Of a stretch of DNA of 64,000 bases, positions 8,681-19,109 are shown one piece after another. Source of the DNA: Cylindrospermopsis curvispora GIHE-G1 (GTDB lineage: Bacteria > Cyanobacteriota > Cyanobacteriia > Cyanobacteriales > Nostocaceae); NCBI RefSeq assembly GCF_014489415.1, contig NZ_CP060822.1:754311-818310 (forward strand), given 5' to 3'. Every line of letters starts with the position of its first letter. The stretch's first letter is position 1. A model generated the notes under the pieces. That model was not told where the DNA came from, ran no database searches, and saw nothing but the letters and a program-made list of their open reading frames with translations. The position numbers and the translations under genes were made by a program.

Positions 8681-9655
8681 TCAAAGTTTTTTCCCAGAAA
8701 ATGTATGTAATTTATCAAGATAATGAGTATTTGACAAGCGTTGGCGATAAATTTCATAAAGTGCCATACCGGTTGCTACGGAGGCATTGAGGCTAGGGGT
8801 CTTACCCTGCAAGGGAATAGAGACTAGAACATCACAGGATTTTTGTGTCAACATACTCAGACCTTCACCCTCGGATCCGACCACTAAAACCGTAGAGCCT
8901 GTGAACCGAACACTATGTAAAGGTTCACTGCCAGTAGCAGCAGTTCCATAAATCCAAAATCCGGACTCTTTTAGCTGTTCTAAAGCGCGACTTAAATTAA
9001 CAACTCTAGCCACAGAAAAGTTTTCCAAAGCTCCAGCAGCGACTTTCACCACGGTAGAAGTAATGCCAACAGCTCTTCTTTGAGGAATTACTAGTCCTTG
9101 AGCGCCAATGGCCTCAGCAGTGCGAATAATTGCTCCTAGGTTGTGGGGATCGGTAATCCCATCAGCAACAACTATCACTGGTTCTGATACAGTTTGGGCC
9201 TGACTAATTAAGTCCTCTAATTCAGTGTAGGTATAGGGAGCAATTTGAGCAGCTACACCTTGATGATTTGCACCATTGGTAATCTGGTCTAAACGCTTGG
9301 GGTCAACTTCATCAATTACAGTGCCATTATCTTTAGCTTGGAGAACTAGATGATGAAATCTGGGATCATACCTTAACCGGGAAGTAATCCAAAGACGATT
9401 AAGATTACGATGACTTTCCAAAGCACTTAGGACAGGATGGCGTCCATAAATAAGATCATTATCTTGCTCTTCAGAGTTTTTAGTTTGTACCGGTGGTTGG
9501 TAACCTTGGTCTAAAAGGCGAGGTTTAGGGGGTATAACCTCTGCTTTCTTGTGAGTGCGAATAGGATGACTTAGGACGCGCTTACCTTTGATTTTTATTG
9601 GTTGGGGACGTTCCGATTCCCTGGCATGATTGTTCTTTTTAGGTTGGTAGCTCAT
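8681..9655 (-). CDS. rlmB: 23S rRNA (guanosine-2'-O-)-methyltransferase RlmB/TrmH-type
   Basis: A SpoU-class methyltransferase of 324 residues, predicted to methylate a ribose 2'-OH in 23S rRNA using SAM. The first 65 residues are a basic, low-complexity extension seen in cyanobacterial homologues. [13 protein letters not shown] opens the substrate-binding domain. The SPOUT knot motifs are [29 protein letters not shown] and [23 protein letters not shown]. The gene is followed 84 bases on by the mini-RNase III gene's coding strand in the upstream direction, so both RNA-processing genes may share a transcript. Exact rRNA target is inferred from family. Confidence 0.87.
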   Translation of the reverse strand: MSYQPKKNNHARESERPQPIKIKGKRVLSHPIRTHKKAEVIPPKPRLLDQGYQPPVQTKNSEEQDNDLIYGRHPVLSALESHRNLNRLWITSRLRYDPRFHHLVLQAKDNGTVIDEVDPKRLDQITNGANHQGVAAQIAPYTYTELEDLISQAQTVSEPVIVVADGITDPHNLGAIIRTAEAIGAQGLVIPQRRAVGITSTVVKVAAGALENFSVARVVNLSRALEQLKESGFWIYGTAATGSEPLHSVRFTGSTVLVVGSEGEGLSMLTQKSCDVLVSIPLQGKTPSLNASVATGMALYEIYRQRLSNTHYLDKLHTFSGKKL

Positions 9656-9739
9656 GGTTATTTATTGTAGTAAGTATGTGAACAAACAATTCCATCTGGA
9701 TTCATGAAAAGTAACTACCGACACAGGTAAGCTAGTTAA

Positions 9740-10216
9740 TTATTTTTCCAGAGGGAGTTTTTGTAGCAATTCTGTTAAACGGGGGTAATCTGTGAGATAT
9801 AAATAGCCAACTAAAGTTTCTAAACTGGTGGCCTGCTGGTAAATTTCGGGATCTAGTCGTTTGGGACGCCCTGTGGCTGCATTGCGTCCCCTGCGAACGA
9901 TTTCTAATTCATGATTCCTCAGTTCAGGAATCAAAGAGCGTAAGTGTGAGGCCTGTTTTTCTGCTCTCACCTGCGCTACTACCAAGCTATGATAAATCTC
10001 CGGTCTTTGCTGTGGCCACAGATAAAACATTCTAACATAAAGTTCATAAATTGCATCACCTAAATAAGCTAAGGCAGCAGGGGAGATTTTTTTTACTTGG
10101 GCTTCACATAGAAACTGGGGAGATTGACCAATGTTTGTCAGCAATGCCAGAATTTGAGATGATTGCTGTGTTGCAATTTCATCTTCGGTTTGGAAATCTT
10201 CCTCCTGGGGTTTCAC
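9740..10216 (-). CDS. mrnC: Mini-ribonuclease III
   Basis: A 158-residue RNase III catalytic domain without the double-stranded-RNA-binding domain, as in Mini-III enzymes that mature 23S rRNA precursors. The core motif LAYLGDAIYELYVR carries the conserved acidic residue, and a second helix with LETLVGYLYL supplies further catalytic acids. The start is GTG 10216, preceded by AGGTG nearby. It lies upstream of rlmB on the same strand, consistent with a shared role in 23S rRNA maturation. Confidence 0.87.
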   Translation of the reverse strand: MKPQEEDFQTEDEIATQQSSQILALLTNIGQSPQFLCEAQVKKISPAALAYLGDAIYELYVRMFYLWPQQRPEIYHSLVVAQVRAEKQASHLRSLIPELRNHELEIVRRGRNAATGRPKRLDPEIYQQATSLETLVGYLYLTDYPRLTELLQKLPLEK

Positions 10217-10293
10217 CTGTTAATTATTCCTTGGCTTGAAATTTGACAGCGCTTTTGTATTCTCTTTCTTGGGAAATAGGTTTTCCACAGTGA

Positions 10294-10335
10294 GATGAGG
10301 AAGAGAAAAACTGGGACTTTTTCTACTTCCTCATC
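10294..10335 (-). terminator. Long hairpin between the STAS gene and mrnC
   Basis: GATGAGGAAG (10294-10303) pairs exactly with CTTCCTCATC (10326-10335). The stem continues as AGAAAAA/TTTTTCT past a one-base bulge, closing on a 7-base loop. It lies 29 bases past the STAS stop and is likely the terminator of that gene, although no T-run follows. Confidence 0.55.
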
Positions 10336-10364
10336 ATCAACTGGGGAATGTTTTTGGCGAGCTG

Positions 10365-10712
10365 TCACGATTTGTTATTAATCTTTTCTACAGCTTCTTC
10401 AACCGTACCTTGTAAGGAGAGAAATTTTTCCAACCGCACAAGCTTGACTGTCTGAGTCACCCGGGCATTAGGGACAATTTGGAAACTTCCCTGGCTATTT
10501 TGGGCTTGTTTGGCTAATTGCACCAGAGCACCCAAACCCGAACTGTCTATAAAGTCAATTTGTGACAGATCCAGAATTATATTGTTTGGGCCTTCCCCAA
10601 TTTTACCCTCTAGTACCTTACGAAATGTTGGCTCCGAAAAGGCATCCAACAACCCTGTGAGACGGAACAGCTGGCAGTTGTCCCGGACTTCCCGGGTGCC
10701 CCTTAGGCTCAC
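10365..10712 (-). CDS. STAS-domain anti-sigma factor antagonist
   Basis: A single STAS domain of about 115 residues. IILDLSQIDFIDSSGLGALVQLAKQA contains the DSSG motif, whose first Ser is the usual phosphorylation site in SpoIIAA-type anti-anti-sigma factors that bind an anti-sigma kinase. No partner kinase is nearby. The frame given starts at GTG 10712, but no SD lies before it. A strong AGGAGGGAG sits upstream of an in-frame ATT codon at 10745-10743, and the residues added there (AENRE, VLNLTV) look like genuine STAS sequence. The true product may be 126 residues starting at that ATT. Confidence 0.85.
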   Translation of the reverse strand: MSLRGTREVRDNCQLFRLTGLLDAFSEPTFRKVLEGKIGEGPNNIILDLSQIDFIDSSGLGALVQLAKQAQNSQGSFQIVPNARVTQTVKLVRLEKFLSLQGTVEEAVEKINNKS

Positions 10713-10801
10713 GGTTAAATTTAGTACTTCTCTGTTTTCAGCAATAACTCCCTCCTGTTCCTATTAACTAAAATAACTAAACAATAAACGCTTGTTGGGG
10801 A

Positions 10802-11959
10802 TCAAATTTCCCCCTTTTGACGTGCTGTTTGCATTTCTAGCACAAATTGCTCAAATAAGTAATCAGCATCGTGGGGACCGGGACTGGCCTCGGGGTGATA
10901 CTGCACGGAAAAAATAGGCAGGGATTTATGACGCACTCCAGCAACCGTTTGATCATTTAAGTTCAGATGACTAACCTCTACCATTGCTGATGGTAGAGAA
11001 TCCGGATCAATAGCAAAACTATGATTCTGGCTGGTAATTTCTACTCTTGTTTGTAATCCAGCTGGTTGATTTAAACCCCGATGCCCAAATTTTAGTTTAA
11101 AGGTTTGGGCCCCCAGGGCATGACCTAATATTTGGTGACCCATACAAATCCCAAACATTGGTTTTTTGCTCTCTAGCAGGCTTTTGGCAGTGGTGATCCC
11201 TTCTGTTACTGCTGCTGGATCCCCTGGACCGTTGGAAAGAAAAATACCATCTGGATTATATGCCAGGATTTCCTCGGCGGTTGTATGGGCGGGAACAACT
11301 ACCACTTTACAACCATAACTGGCCAAACGTCTGAGAATATTTCTTTTTACCCCAAAATCTAATGCTACTACCGTTAGGGCTTCCCTTTGTTTGGCGCTAG
11401 ACTGGGAATTAAATTCCCACACTTCTGGGGTCGGTTCTGACCATTCATAGACTTTTTTTGTGGTTACCTGTTTCACTAAGTTTAGTCCGGTCATACTTGG
11501 TGCCGCTTGCACTAGCTCCAGTAATTCTGTTTCCTCTAAAATGGTTGTGGAAATCCCCCCATTCATTGCTCCATCAATTCTAATTTTCCGGGTTAGGCCT
11601 CTTGTGTCTATTCCAAATATACCAGGAATTTGCTGCTGTTTCAAGTACTCTGTTAGGGGTTGGGTCGAACGCCAGTTACTGGGTTGATGACATATATTGC
11701 GGGCAATTACTCCCTTTACATGGGGTCTTACCGATTCCTCGTCCTCAGGATTAACTCCCGTGTTTCCCAATTCTGGATAAGTAAAAATTACTATTTGCCC
11801 TGTATAACTAGGATCAGTTAGCACTTCTTGATATCCGGTCATGCCAGTGTTAAATACTACTTCTCCTACTGTGGTTCCCATCGCTCCGAAAGACCAGCCA
11901 CGATATGCGGATCCGTCTGCTAGAACTAAAAGGGCAGGTATTGCTTCAGATAGAGCCAT
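10802..11959 (-). CDS. carA: Carbamoyl-phosphate synthase small (glutaminase) subunit
   Basis: CarA (385 residues) releases ammonia from glutamine for the large subunit CarB, which makes carbamoyl phosphate for arginine and pyrimidines. The N-terminal CarA-specific domain ([33 protein letters not shown]) is followed by a class I glutaminase domain. Its nucleophile is in [15 protein letters not shown], and the His-Glu pair is in [11 protein letters not shown]. It starts at ATG 11959. No carB is present in the window, as is common where the subunits are unlinked. Confidence 0.96.
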   Translation of the reverse strand: MALSEAIPALLVLADGSAYRGWSFGAMGTTVGEVVFNTGMTGYQEVLTDPSYTGQIVIFTYPELGNTGVNPEDEESVRPHVKGVIARNICHQPSNWRSTQPLTEYLKQQQIPGIFGIDTRGLTRKIRIDGAMNGGISTTILEETELLELVQAAPSMTGLNLVKQVTTKKVYEWSEPTPEVWEFNSQSSAKQREALTVVALDFGVKRNILRRLASYGCKVVVVPAHTTAEEILAYNPDGIFLSNGPGDPAAVTEGITTAKSLLESKKPMFGICMGHQILGHALGAQTFKLKFGHRGLNQPAGLQTRVEITSQNHSFAIDPDSLPSAMVEVSHLNLNDQTVAGVRHKSLPIFSVQYHPEASPGPHDADYLFEQFVLEMQTARQKGEI

Positions 11960-12074
11960 AAGTAATTAGTAACCTATTTTGTTAGTTATGATAGAAATTG
12001 TTAAATCTCAAGTATGTTTGAATTGTTGAAAGGTTAAAATGGGAGATGGCCAGGTGGTTAATCTGTAAGAAACT

Positions 12075-13091
12075 ATGTTAGATTCTATTTTGCCACGCAC
12101 AACTGTGATTGTCATGAATAGTGCTTTAGCAACTTTAGTAGTTGCCTGTACTGGTCATAAACAGACTAATCAAAGCATAAACCACTCCAGGGATGTGGGT
12201 AATTTAGCAGCAGTACAACCACCTAAAAGACTGCCACACAGTCAAGAAGTCAGTGTGTTGGAATTGGCTTTAGACAAGGGTACTAGTGCTGTGAGAATAG
12301 GTCAGTGGGCCCAATCTGCTGAGGACTGGCAATTGGTGGAGAGTAATTTCAACAGGGCGATCGCCCTATTAAAACAAATCAGACCAAATAGCCCCAATTT
12401 TGCTTTTGCTCAGAAAAAGATTATCGAGTATAAGGGTCAACTCCAACTGGCCCGTCAACAAGGTAATCCTAGCAGAGGATCCTCCTTATTACCAGATTCC
12501 CCAGTGGTAACCAGGTCAAACCCAGGGAGAAAAATAGGTTATTTTCCCCCCGTGAGGGAAACGCCCACCACACCAGATTTCCAATCACCTTCACCAGACA
12601 TTGTCACCAAGAAGATTCCAACGGAGACTACTAATGACCATGAACAAGTATACATTGTACCCATTAAGCGACGAATTGGTGGCACTCCCATTGTGGAAGT
12701 AACTTTTAATGGCAAAAGTCGTTTTGAGATGATTGTGGACACAGGTGCTAGTGGTTCTGTAATTACCCAAGAAATGGCTCGCTCTTTAGGGGTTGTCCCC
12801 GTTGGTGTAGCCAGGGCCAATACGGTCAGTTCCCAAGGACTAGAATTTCCCATAGCCTACGTTGACTCTATGGAGGTGGGGGGGGTGATGGCAAAAAGGG
12901 TGCCTGTGGCCATTGCTGGAGTAGCACTAACTACTGGTTTATTAGGACATGATTTCTTTGGCAATTATGACCTCACCATTAAGCGGAATGTGGTGGAATT
13001 CCGTCCTCAAAACACAACTTCTAACCCCGTAAAAATTCCACCAGCTGTTCCAACTTTTCCCAAGGACTACCAGTTGCCAGAATTTCCCTAG
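12075..13091 (+). CDS. Retropepsin-like aspartic protease, probable lipoprotein
   Basis: The 338-residue protein starts with a hydrophobic segment ending LVVAC, a plausible lipobox with Cys at about residue 25, so it may be anchored in a membrane. Residues 60-125 look helical (a TPR-like [18 protein letters not shown]). A Pro/Ser-rich linker precedes a single retropepsin-type domain: [22 protein letters not shown], with the catalytic Asp in DTGAS, and [10 protein letters not shown] near the end. Such domains act as dimers. The substrate is unknown. The last 71 bases overlap the 3' end of trpD on the other strand. Confidence 0.75.
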   Translation: MLDSILPRTTVIVMNSALATLVVACTGHKQTNQSINHSRDVGNLAAVQPPKRLPHSQEVSVLELALDKGTSAVRIGQWAQSAEDWQLVESNFNRAIALLKQIRPNSPNFAFAQKKIIEYKGQLQLARQQGNPSRGSSLLPDSPVVTRSNPGRKIGYFPPVRETPTTPDFQSPSPDIVTKKIPTETTNDHEQVYIVPIKRRIGGTPIVEVTFNGKSRFEMIVDTGASGSVITQEMARSLGVVPVGVARANTVSSQGLEFPIAYVDSMEVGGVMAKRVPVAIAGVALTTGLLGHDFFGNYDLTIKRNVVEFRPQNTTSNPVKIPPAVPTFPKDYQLPEFP

Positions 13092-14064
13092 CCCTGTTTA
13101 CTCCCTGATGATGATGGAACAAAGGAACCATACCAGCGACTTGTAAAGCTAGGGAGGCATTTAATGCTACTACATCTTGTTGAGCTGTAGTGCCTTTACC
13201 CTGTAACACCCTGGTTAAAATATCAGCATTTTCAGCCACATTACCACCTTTTAAAGCGGCGATGGATGCTGGTGTAACTCCTGCTTCCTCGGGGTTGAGG
13301 GTAGTAATTTGCACTTCCCCTTGATTCAAAACTGCCAGGTCGGTGATTCCCCCCAGTCCTGCTTCATCTAATTTTTCCCGACCATGTAATACGATTGCCA
13401 TTTGTGTCCCCAAATTATTTAGGGTTTGGGCCACAGTCCCAATCAAGGTAGGATCAAATACCCCTATGATTTGTCCTGTGGGTGCCATGGGATTAACTAA
13501 TGGGCCTAACAGATTAAATACAGTTTTAACTTTTAAACTGCGTCGTAATGGAGCCACGGCTTTCATGGCCGGATGCCATCCCGGAGCAAAGAGAAAAGTA
13601 ATTCCCACTTCCTTGACCGCAGCTTGTATTTTTTCAGCAGGTGCATTTAGGTTCACTCCTAAAGCTTCTAAAACATCTGCGCTACCAGTTAAGCTAGAAG
13701 CAGAACGTCCGCCGTGTTTAGCTACCGGTACACCAGCAGCAGCAGCGACAAAAGCCACCGCTGTAGAAATATTAAAGGTAGCTGCTCCGTCTCCACCAGT
13801 ACCACAAGTGTCAATGAGGGGGGTATTTTCTGGGTTGGTTTTCAGACATAAACCTTTTAAGACCCCAGCCATACCAGTCAATTCCTCTGGAGACACCCCT
13901 TTGAAATGGAGTGCGGTTAATATTGCCCCCGACAGTTCAGGGGGAATCTTTTCCTGGATCCACCCTTCCATAAGGGTTGCTGCTTGATTGCGGGATAATG
14001 ATTGGCCATCTAATAGCTGTTTGAGTAAGTTTGACCATGTATCATCAGCAACTAAGTTTATCAT
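13021..14064 (-). CDS. trpD: Anthranilate phosphoribosyltransferase
   Basis: TrpD joins anthranilate to PRPP in tryptophan synthesis. The 347-residue protein shows the PRPP loop [17 protein letters not shown], the [21 protein letters not shown] block and [19 protein letters not shown], all standard for the family. The ATG overlaps the stop of the upstream lysR gene by four bases (ATGA), so the two are probably translationally coupled. It is the last gene of the long minus-strand run that begins with ccmK2. Its 3' end overlaps the convergent protease gene by 71 bp. Confidence 0.96.
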   Translation of the reverse strand: MINLVADDTWSNLLKQLLDGQSLSRNQAATLMEGWIQEKIPPELSGAILTALHFKGVSPEELTGMAGVLKGLCLKTNPENTPLIDTCGTGGDGAATFNISTAVAFVAAAAGVPVAKHGGRSASSLTGSADVLEALGVNLNAPAEKIQAAVKEVGITFLFAPGWHPAMKAVAPLRRSLKVKTVFNLLGPLVNPMAPTGQIIGVFDPTLIGTVAQTLNNLGTQMAIVLHGREKLDEAGLGGITDLAVLNQGEVQITTLNPEEAGVTPASIAALKGGNVAENADILTRVLQGKGTTAQQDVVALNASLALQVAGMVPLFHHHQGVNRAREILATGSPWEKLEQLVEFLRG

Positions 14065-14975
14065 GATTGGATAATTTCCTCTTCGACAATTCTTTTTGCC
14101 GCTCCTAACAGGTATTCATAGTAAGTACGAGCCACAATAGACAACTGCTTACCGGAAGGATGAACTATATACCAGGTACGTTTGATAGGAAAATGTTGTG
14201 CATCCAAAATACTAAATTGGTGGGCATCACTCAATAAGGTATGACGGGATAAAACCGATATCCCTAAACCTCCAGCGATGGCTTGCTTAATCGCTTCATT
14301 ACTACCCAGTTCTAATTTAACCTTGACTTTAATACCATTTTCCTCTAATAAACTCTGGATGGCACGGCGAGTACCAGAACCAGGTTCGCGCATAATAAAT
14401 GGTTCCTGTGCCAATCTTTCCAAAGAAATGTTGGTTTCCGTAGACAAAGGATGATTCACAGGTGCAAAAACCACTAGGGGATTCTCTAAAAAAGGTTGAA
14501 ACTGAATATCCAAATGCTCTGGCAGTTGACTCATAATATACAAGTCATCCAAATTGGCAGTCATCCGTTCCAAGATGCCTTCATGGTTTGTTACCTGTAG
14601 GGAAACATCAATTCCTGGATAAAGTTCACAAAAAGGTCCCAATAAACGGGGAATAATGTATTTGGCAGTAGTAATGACTGCCAAACGTAAGCTACCTTGT
14701 TTTAGTCCTTTAAGATCTGCTACAGTTATTTCAAACTGGGAAATAACATTAAAAATCTCACGACAGGTGGCAAATAATTCCCTTCCAGCTTCGGTCAAAA
14801 ATAAGCGCTTACCCACCTGTTCAAACAATGGTAAACCCACGGATTTAGTCAGTTGTTTGATCTGCATGGAGACAGTAGGTTGGGTAAGAAATAGTTCCTC
14901 TGCAGCACGGGTAAAGCTGCCGTGTCTTGCAGCGGCCTCGAACACCTTCAACTGGTGCAGTGTCGCTTGGTTCAA
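14061..14975 (-). CDS. LysR-type regulator of the CbbR/CcmR/RbcR group
   Basis: A 304-residue LysR regulator. The N-terminal winged helix ([47 protein letters not shown]) leads to a CbbR-like effector domain ([40 protein letters not shown]). In cyanobacteria such proteins (RbcR, CmpR, NdhR/CcmR) control carbon fixation and bicarbonate or CO2 uptake; its place directly after ccmO supports that kind of role. Which one it is cannot be fixed by reading alone. The start is TTG 14975, supported by AGGAG six to seven bases upstream. It overlaps trpD by four bases. Confidence 0.88.
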   Translation of the reverse strand: MNQATLHQLKVFEAAARHGSFTRAAEELFLTQPTVSMQIKQLTKSVGLPLFEQVGKRLFLTEAGRELFATCREIFNVISQFEITVADLKGLKQGSLRLAVITTAKYIIPRLLGPFCELYPGIDVSLQVTNHEGILERMTANLDDLYIMSQLPEHLDIQFQPFLENPLVVFAPVNHPLSTETNISLERLAQEPFIMREPGSGTRRAIQSLLEENGIKVKVKLELGSNEAIKQAIAGGLGISVLSRHTLLSDAHQFSILDAQHFPIKRTWYIVHPSGKQLSIVARTYYEYLLGAAKRIVEEEIIQS

Positions 14976-15019
14976 GGTGATTCTCCTCTAACAGCAGTTC
15001 TTAATATATTTAGTAAACA

Positions 15020-15805
15020 CTATTCGTCCACCAGCAATTCTTCCTTAATTTTAACCGGCAATTTGGCTAGATCAGGTAACTCTACAGCTTGGGCGTCAAC
15101 AATTTTCTCTTTGACATGTAGGGGTATATCTAAAGGTTGATGTTCTTCTACCCAACAACTAGCAATGGGTAAGGTCTGCTCCAGCTCGTCCAGAGGACGA
15201 GGAATCACCATGACGGCATTTAATTCCCCTATTCTTTCTGCTTCATACATACCCGCTTCCACAGCTACAGCTACGTTAGCCACTGTGCCTCTAATAATGG
15301 CAGTACACAATCCCGCACCAATTTTCTCATAAGAAGCTAAATGAACTTCTGCTGATTTGAGCATAGCATCACAAGCACCTACCATGGCAGGGAAGCCACG
15401 GGTTTCTACTAAACCTATAGCTTGATTACTCAGACGACTATAACTGCCATCCGCCATAATTTGGGTCAGACGATTAATTGGTAAAACTATATCCAGATTA
15501 GGATAGGGTCTAGGAATAACTAGACTTGACACCAACTGTCCAAACTGTTCCGCCGTTTGCACCCCCGCCTCTACAGCTAGACGTACATCCGCAATATTAC
15601 CTCGCACAATAGCTGTACAGTGACCACTACCAATTTTCTCATAGCCTACCAGATGCACTCCAGCAGACTTTAACATCATGTCAGCTGTCCCCACTATGGC
15701 AGGGAAGCTCAAGGTCGAAACTAAGCCCAAGGCAGTATCCTTGAGATTATTGTGGCGACGAGGTGATTGAATAGTACTAAGAGTAGGTTGACTGTATGTT
15801 TCCAT
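15020..15805 (-). CDS. ccmO: Carboxysome shell protein CcmO (double BMC domain)
   Basis: A 261-residue shell component of the beta-carboxysome. It contains two BMC domains in tandem: residues about 25-110 ([38 protein letters not shown]) and about 127-212 (AIGLVETRGFPAMVGACDAML, ASYEKIGAGLCTAIIRG). Tandem BMC proteins form trimers that look like hexamers in the shell. A 45-residue tail rich in charged residues follows. It lies 59 bases after ccmN and 44 bases before lysR on the same strand. Confidence 0.95.
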   Translation of the reverse strand: METYSQPTLSTIQSPRRHNNLKDTALGLVSTLSFPAIVGTADMMLKSAGVHLVGYEKIGSGHCTAIVRGNIADVRLAVEAGVQTAEQFGQLVSSLVIPRPYPNLDIVLPINRLTQIMADGSYSRLSNQAIGLVETRGFPAMVGACDAMLKSAEVHLASYEKIGAGLCTAIIRGTVANVAVAVEAGMYEAERIGELNAVMVIPRPLDELEQTLPIASCWVEEHQPLDIPLHVKEKIVDAQAVELPDLAKLPVKIKEELLVDE

Positions 15806-15864
15806 ATTTATTCACCAGCATAATCGCAAAAATGACGACTGACCATACAACTAACAATTAACAT

Positions 15865-16575
15865 TTACTCCACACCATTGTTAGCATCCTGGTCACTGAG
15901 GGACTGGCGATGGGGAAACAAGGTACTTAAAAGTCGGTTAATGCTTCCTTGCCCGTAGATTTGCGTTCCTAAGGGATGGGGCTCAGTGGGATCCCTACTA
16001 TGGGGTTTACCATCACTTGTCTCTTGCGACTCAGTACTAGATTCTGTTTCCGGCGGTGACTGGCTTTTTGGAGTGGGAGAAGGTGGGGGTACGGAAGTAG
16101 ACTGTGTTTTAAAATTCACAAAAGTGGCAGTAAATTGGGTCTTGCTTACCACTTGTTCTCCACTCTGACTGGATGTATGACCCCTATCTACAGATTCTTC
16201 AGACTCCTGGGAATTTGCTTGGCGACTGCTATCTCCCAAAATCGAACCTGCTGGTATTACTTGTTGAGCAGCTACAGAATAGTTAAATACTGTAGTGCCC
16301 GAACCAATACAAGCATTGGCTCCTATTTTACCTTCCCCAACCATCAAAAAACCGGCCCCCAGACTGGCCCCCATTTCTATTTCTAGAATGCCGTGACTTA
16401 CCTGGAGAATTGATCCCATGCCAATACAGACCCCAGGACCAATAATAATTTTGCTGTTAAGGGCCGCCTGGAGTATTACCCCCGGTGCTATTACGGCACT
16501 AGGATCAATATTCACCTCACCACTAATATAAGGATCAAATTTGTCGCTGAGGCGAAGCAACGGCACAGAAGACAT
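15865..16575 (-). CDS. ccmN: Carboxysome assembly protein CcmN
   Basis: CcmN links the CcmM-Rubisco core to the CcmK shell. The 236-residue protein has an N-terminal left-handed beta-helix of hexapeptide repeats (residues about 15-115, for example IDPSAVIAPGVILQAALNSKI). A long Ser/Pro/Glu/Thr-rich linker of about 80 residues follows. Near the C-terminus is a short amphipathic helix, YGQGSINRLLSTLFPHRQSL, the encapsulation peptide that binds the shell. A further 10 acidic/polar residues follow it. The position between ccmM and ccmO is the conserved one. Confidence 0.93.
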   Translation of the reverse strand: MSSVPLLRLSDKFDPYISGEVNIDPSAVIAPGVILQAALNSKIIIGPGVCIGMGSILQVSHGILEIEMGASLGAGFLMVGEGKIGANACIGSGTTVFNYSVAAQQVIPAGSILGDSSRQANSQESEESVDRGHTSSQSGEQVVSKTQFTATFVNFKTQSTSVPPPSPTPKSQSPPETESSTESQETSDGKPHSRDPTEPHPLGTQIYGQGSINRLLSTLFPHRQSLSDQDANNGVE

Positions 16576-16680
16576 GACTTTTATTACCTCGGAAGCCGGA
16601 ACAATGATTTCACAAAAAATTGGTTGTGGGATGATGCCAATTCAAGTGGTAAGTGGTAATTGGCCAAACCTACCAGCCTA

Positions 16681-17622
16681 TTATGGACGTTGGATAATTA
16701 CTTCCAGTACACGACGCTTCACTTGGGGATCAATACCTATTAATCTTACATACTCACCTGCATACTCGGATAGATAAGATTCTACAGTGGCGATCGCCTC
16801 TCTTTCACTTCTAGCTTCAATGGGTCCTGCACTGGACCAGGTTCCCATCCGGAAGCGTCTTTGGTCTACGTGTTCCAGACTAATCTTGAATCCACCGTTG
16901 ACTAATTGTCTGAGATGATCTACCACTTCTCCACTTAGATGGTTACTAACAGCTGTGGTGGCACCAGCGGGAGACAGGGAAGATTTGCCATTACCAGATG
17001 TGACTACCTGTCCATTAGGGCGTTGCACAATACTTTCCAACACTCGCCGTTTAGCCTTGGTATCAATACCAATTAGTCGAACATATTCACCCTGATGAGA
17101 GTTTAAGCATGACTCCAAAGCTGCCACTACTTCTTGAGTGGAGGTAGAATTAATAGGTTCACAGCTTTGCCAAGTCCCAGTCCGGAATCTTCGTTCATCT
17201 ACATGCTCTGTTCCAATCTTATAACCATTGCTCAAAAGCTGGTTAATCTGATTGATGATTTGGGCATCAATACCACCAAACTTGCCATTACCATTGCCAT
17301 TATAGCTGCTTGGGGATGGGCCCTTAAAGCTAGGGGAAGTAGCTACCACCACACCATCAGGACGTTGAATAATGGTTTCCAAAACCCTCTTCTTACCACT
17401 ATCAATCCCAAATAAACGCACGTACTCACCAGCGTGATCCACTAAACAAGTTTCCAAGGCACTAATTGCCTGTCCCAAGGAGCGGGTTTCAATGGGCTGG
17501 CAACTTTGCCAGGATCCTGTCCGAAACCGTCTTTGATCCACATGCTCTGTACCAATTTTATAACCTTGCTCCAGTAGATACCGTAGCTGTTCTACTGTAT
17601 CTGCACTCAATTTGCCTGCCAC
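16681..17622 (-). other. ccmM: Probable internal translation start for the short (M35-type) CcmM isoform
   Basis: Within ccmM, codon 230 is GTG (17622-17620) and AGGAG lies seven bases before it (17634-17630). Starting there gives a 313-residue protein of about 35 kDa containing only the three small-subunit-like domains. In Synechococcus elongatus the M35 form arises in just this way from an internal start, and carboxysomes need both forms. The SD and GTG are seen directly; use of the site is inferred. Confidence 0.7.
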
Positions 17623-18309
17623 TTCACTACTCCTATCTAACTCTTCAACTGTAATGCTTGTATAAGTTTTTTCTTCGTGATCTTTTAACTCATCCCGAAT
17701 GGGGGTAATACATTTGAGATCTTCCGCGCAGCGATAACCAGCTCGTAAAGCCTGATTTATCCCCACAACATGGTGGGCAAACTGCTGATCTTGAGCCTGC
17801 ACATCTGGTAAGCGATCAGCTTGCTGCTGTGTTGTAATAATTGAACCGGAAGCTATGTATTTCCCCGGAGGTATTTCCACATCTTGTATTAGGGCATGCA
17901 TCATGACGATGCAACCCGCTCCAACTCTGGCATTAAAGACGGTGGAGCGAAAACCTATAAAACAGTTGTCCCCTACATAAGCTGGCCCATGAATCAGCGC
18001 CATGTGGGTCATGGAAGCATTTTTACCAATCCATACGGAATATTTCTCGCCGTCATCCCCGACTACTCGGCCCTGCTCCAAACCATGAATAACTACCCCA
18101 TCTTGAACATTAGTATTTTCACCGATATGAAAGGGAGTTCCTTCATCTGCTCTAATAGATGTTCCTGGGGCAATAATCACATTCTGACCGAGATGAACAT
18201 CCCCAATCAAGTTAGAGGAAGGATGTACATAAGCAGTTTGATGAACGTCCGGTTCGGCTAAACTCTTGGACCACGGGGTTGGGGGTGCCGCCGTGCTGCG
18301 GACTACCAT
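16681..18309 (-). CDS. ccmM: Carboxysome protein CcmM: gamma-carbonic anhydrase plus three Rubisco small-subunit-like domains
   Basis: A 542-residue scaffold. Residues 1-200 are a gamma-carbonic anhydrase beta-helix with zinc-ligand histidines at positions 75, 102 and 107. Cys194 and Cys200 match the pair that forms the activating disulfide in catalytically active CcmM proteins. Three RbcS-like modules follow, at about 233-315, 348-432 and 458-542, each with a KIGTEHVD-, FRTGTW- and [10 protein letters not shown]-like core; they bind and condense Rubisco. AGGAGG precedes ATG 18309. An internal start at 17622 would give the short isoform (separate entry). Confidence 0.97.
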   Translation of the reverse strand: MVVRSTAAPPTPWSKSLAEPDVHQTAYVHPSSNLIGDVHLGQNVIIAPGTSIRADEGTPFHIGENTNVQDGVVIHGLEQGRVVGDDGEKYSVWIGKNASMTHMALIHGPAYVGDNCFIGFRSTVFNARVGAGCIVMMHALIQDVEIPPGKYIASGSIITTQQQADRLPDVQAQDQQFAHHVVGINQALRAGYRCAEDLKCITPIRDELKDHEEKTYTSITVEELDRSSEVAGKLSADTVEQLRYLLEQGYKIGTEHVDQRRFRTGSWQSCQPIETRSLGQAISALETCLVDHAGEYVRLFGIDSGKKRVLETIIQRPDGVVVATSPSFKGPSPSSYNGNGNGKFGGIDAQIINQINQLLSNGYKIGTEHVDERRFRTGTWQSCEPINSTSTQEVVAALESCLNSHQGEYVRLIGIDTKAKRRVLESIVQRPNGQVVTSGNGKSSLSPAGATTAVSNHLSGEVVDHLRQLVNGGFKISLEHVDQRRFRMGTWSSAGPIEARSEREAIATVESYLSEYAGEYVRLIGIDPQVKRRVLEVIIQRP

Positions 18310-18360
18310 TGTGGGATTCCTCCTGAAATAATCTTGTTGTCAGTGGTCGTGACCTCCTGA

Positions 18361-18663
18361 CTATCTATAATGGTCTTTTTTGCTGTAAACTAAACGATCC
18401 TCGACGTGAATAGTATCTATTATCGCCACCACTGCCGCATCTAGGGGTCGCTGTTCATTGCCAAGAACTTGACGGGCGGCACTACCTCGACTGAATAGTA
18501 CCCACTCATCTACTCCTGCTCCCACGTTGTCAGCTGCTACCTCATATTTTGGGAGAAGATTACCGTTCTCATCTACCAGCTGGACCATGAGTAGTTTCAC
18601 ACCCCTGAGACTGGGATCTTTTTGGGTGCTGACTACTGTGCCACGCACCTTCGCAATTTGCAT
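18361..18663 (-). CDS. ccmL: Carboxysome pentamer vertex protein CcmL
   Basis: A 100-residue EutN/CcmL-family protein. MQIAKVRGTVVSTQK, VQLVDENG, the glycine-rich NVGAGVDEWVLFSRGSAAR and DAAVVAIIDTI are the family's core. It forms pentamers that close the corners of the icosahedral shell. It sits six bases after ccmK1 and about 50 bases before ccmM, so it is clearly in the operon. Confidence 0.96.
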   Translation of the reverse strand: MQIAKVRGTVVSTQKDPSLRGVKLLMVQLVDENGNLLPKYEVAADNVGAGVDEWVLFSRGSAARQVLGNEQRPLDAAVVAIIDTIHVEDRLVYSKKDHYR

Positions 18664-18669
18664 TTTTAA

Positions 18670-19011
18670 TTACGGTCTCCTAAAGGGGCGAATCCCACTT
18701 ACCCCTTCCCGGAATTGTTCTACGTCTTCTGTATATCGAATTGGCAGTACGTACTCTAGGTTTTCGTGAGGGCGAGCAATAATATGGGTAGACAATACCT
18801 GTCCACCATTGACTCGCTTCACGTTTTCTACTCCTGCTGCTACTGAGGCTTGAACTTCGGATACGTCACCACGCACAATTACTGTTACGCGACCACTGCC
18901 GATCTTCTCATATCCTACTAAGGTAACACGGGCTGCTTTTACCATCGCATCAGCAGCTTCTACCACTGCGGGAAAACCTAAGGTTTCCACCATTCCCACT
19001 GCAATTGACAT
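18670..19011 (-). CDS. ccmK1: Carboxysome shell hexamer protein CcmK (CcmK1-like)
   Basis: A 113-residue single BMC-domain protein that builds shell facets. [22 protein letters not shown] and [19 protein letters not shown] are diagnostic. Compared with its neighbour it carries a C-terminal extension ending GIRPFRRP, like the longer CcmK1 of Synechocystis, while the upstream gene is of CcmK2 length. The two proteins are otherwise nearly identical over the domain. The K1/K2 naming rests on length and gene order. Confidence 0.93.
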   Translation of the reverse strand: MSIAVGMVETLGFPAVVEAADAMVKAARVTLVGYEKIGSGRVTVIVRGDVSEVQASVAAGVENVKRVNGGQVLSTHIIARPHENLEYVLPIRYTEDVEQFREGVSGIRPFRRP

Positions 19012-19109
19012 TTTCTCTATCCTTACTTACAATTGTGATTTTACATTGTTGACTATCAAAAGTAAAAAGTTATTCCTCTTTACTGTCGGGCAAGCTGTGA
19101 GCTACCTGT

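Noticed and set aside
13343-13987. 214-residue plus-strand frame
   Set aside because: Antisense shadow of trpD, whose motifs are clear.
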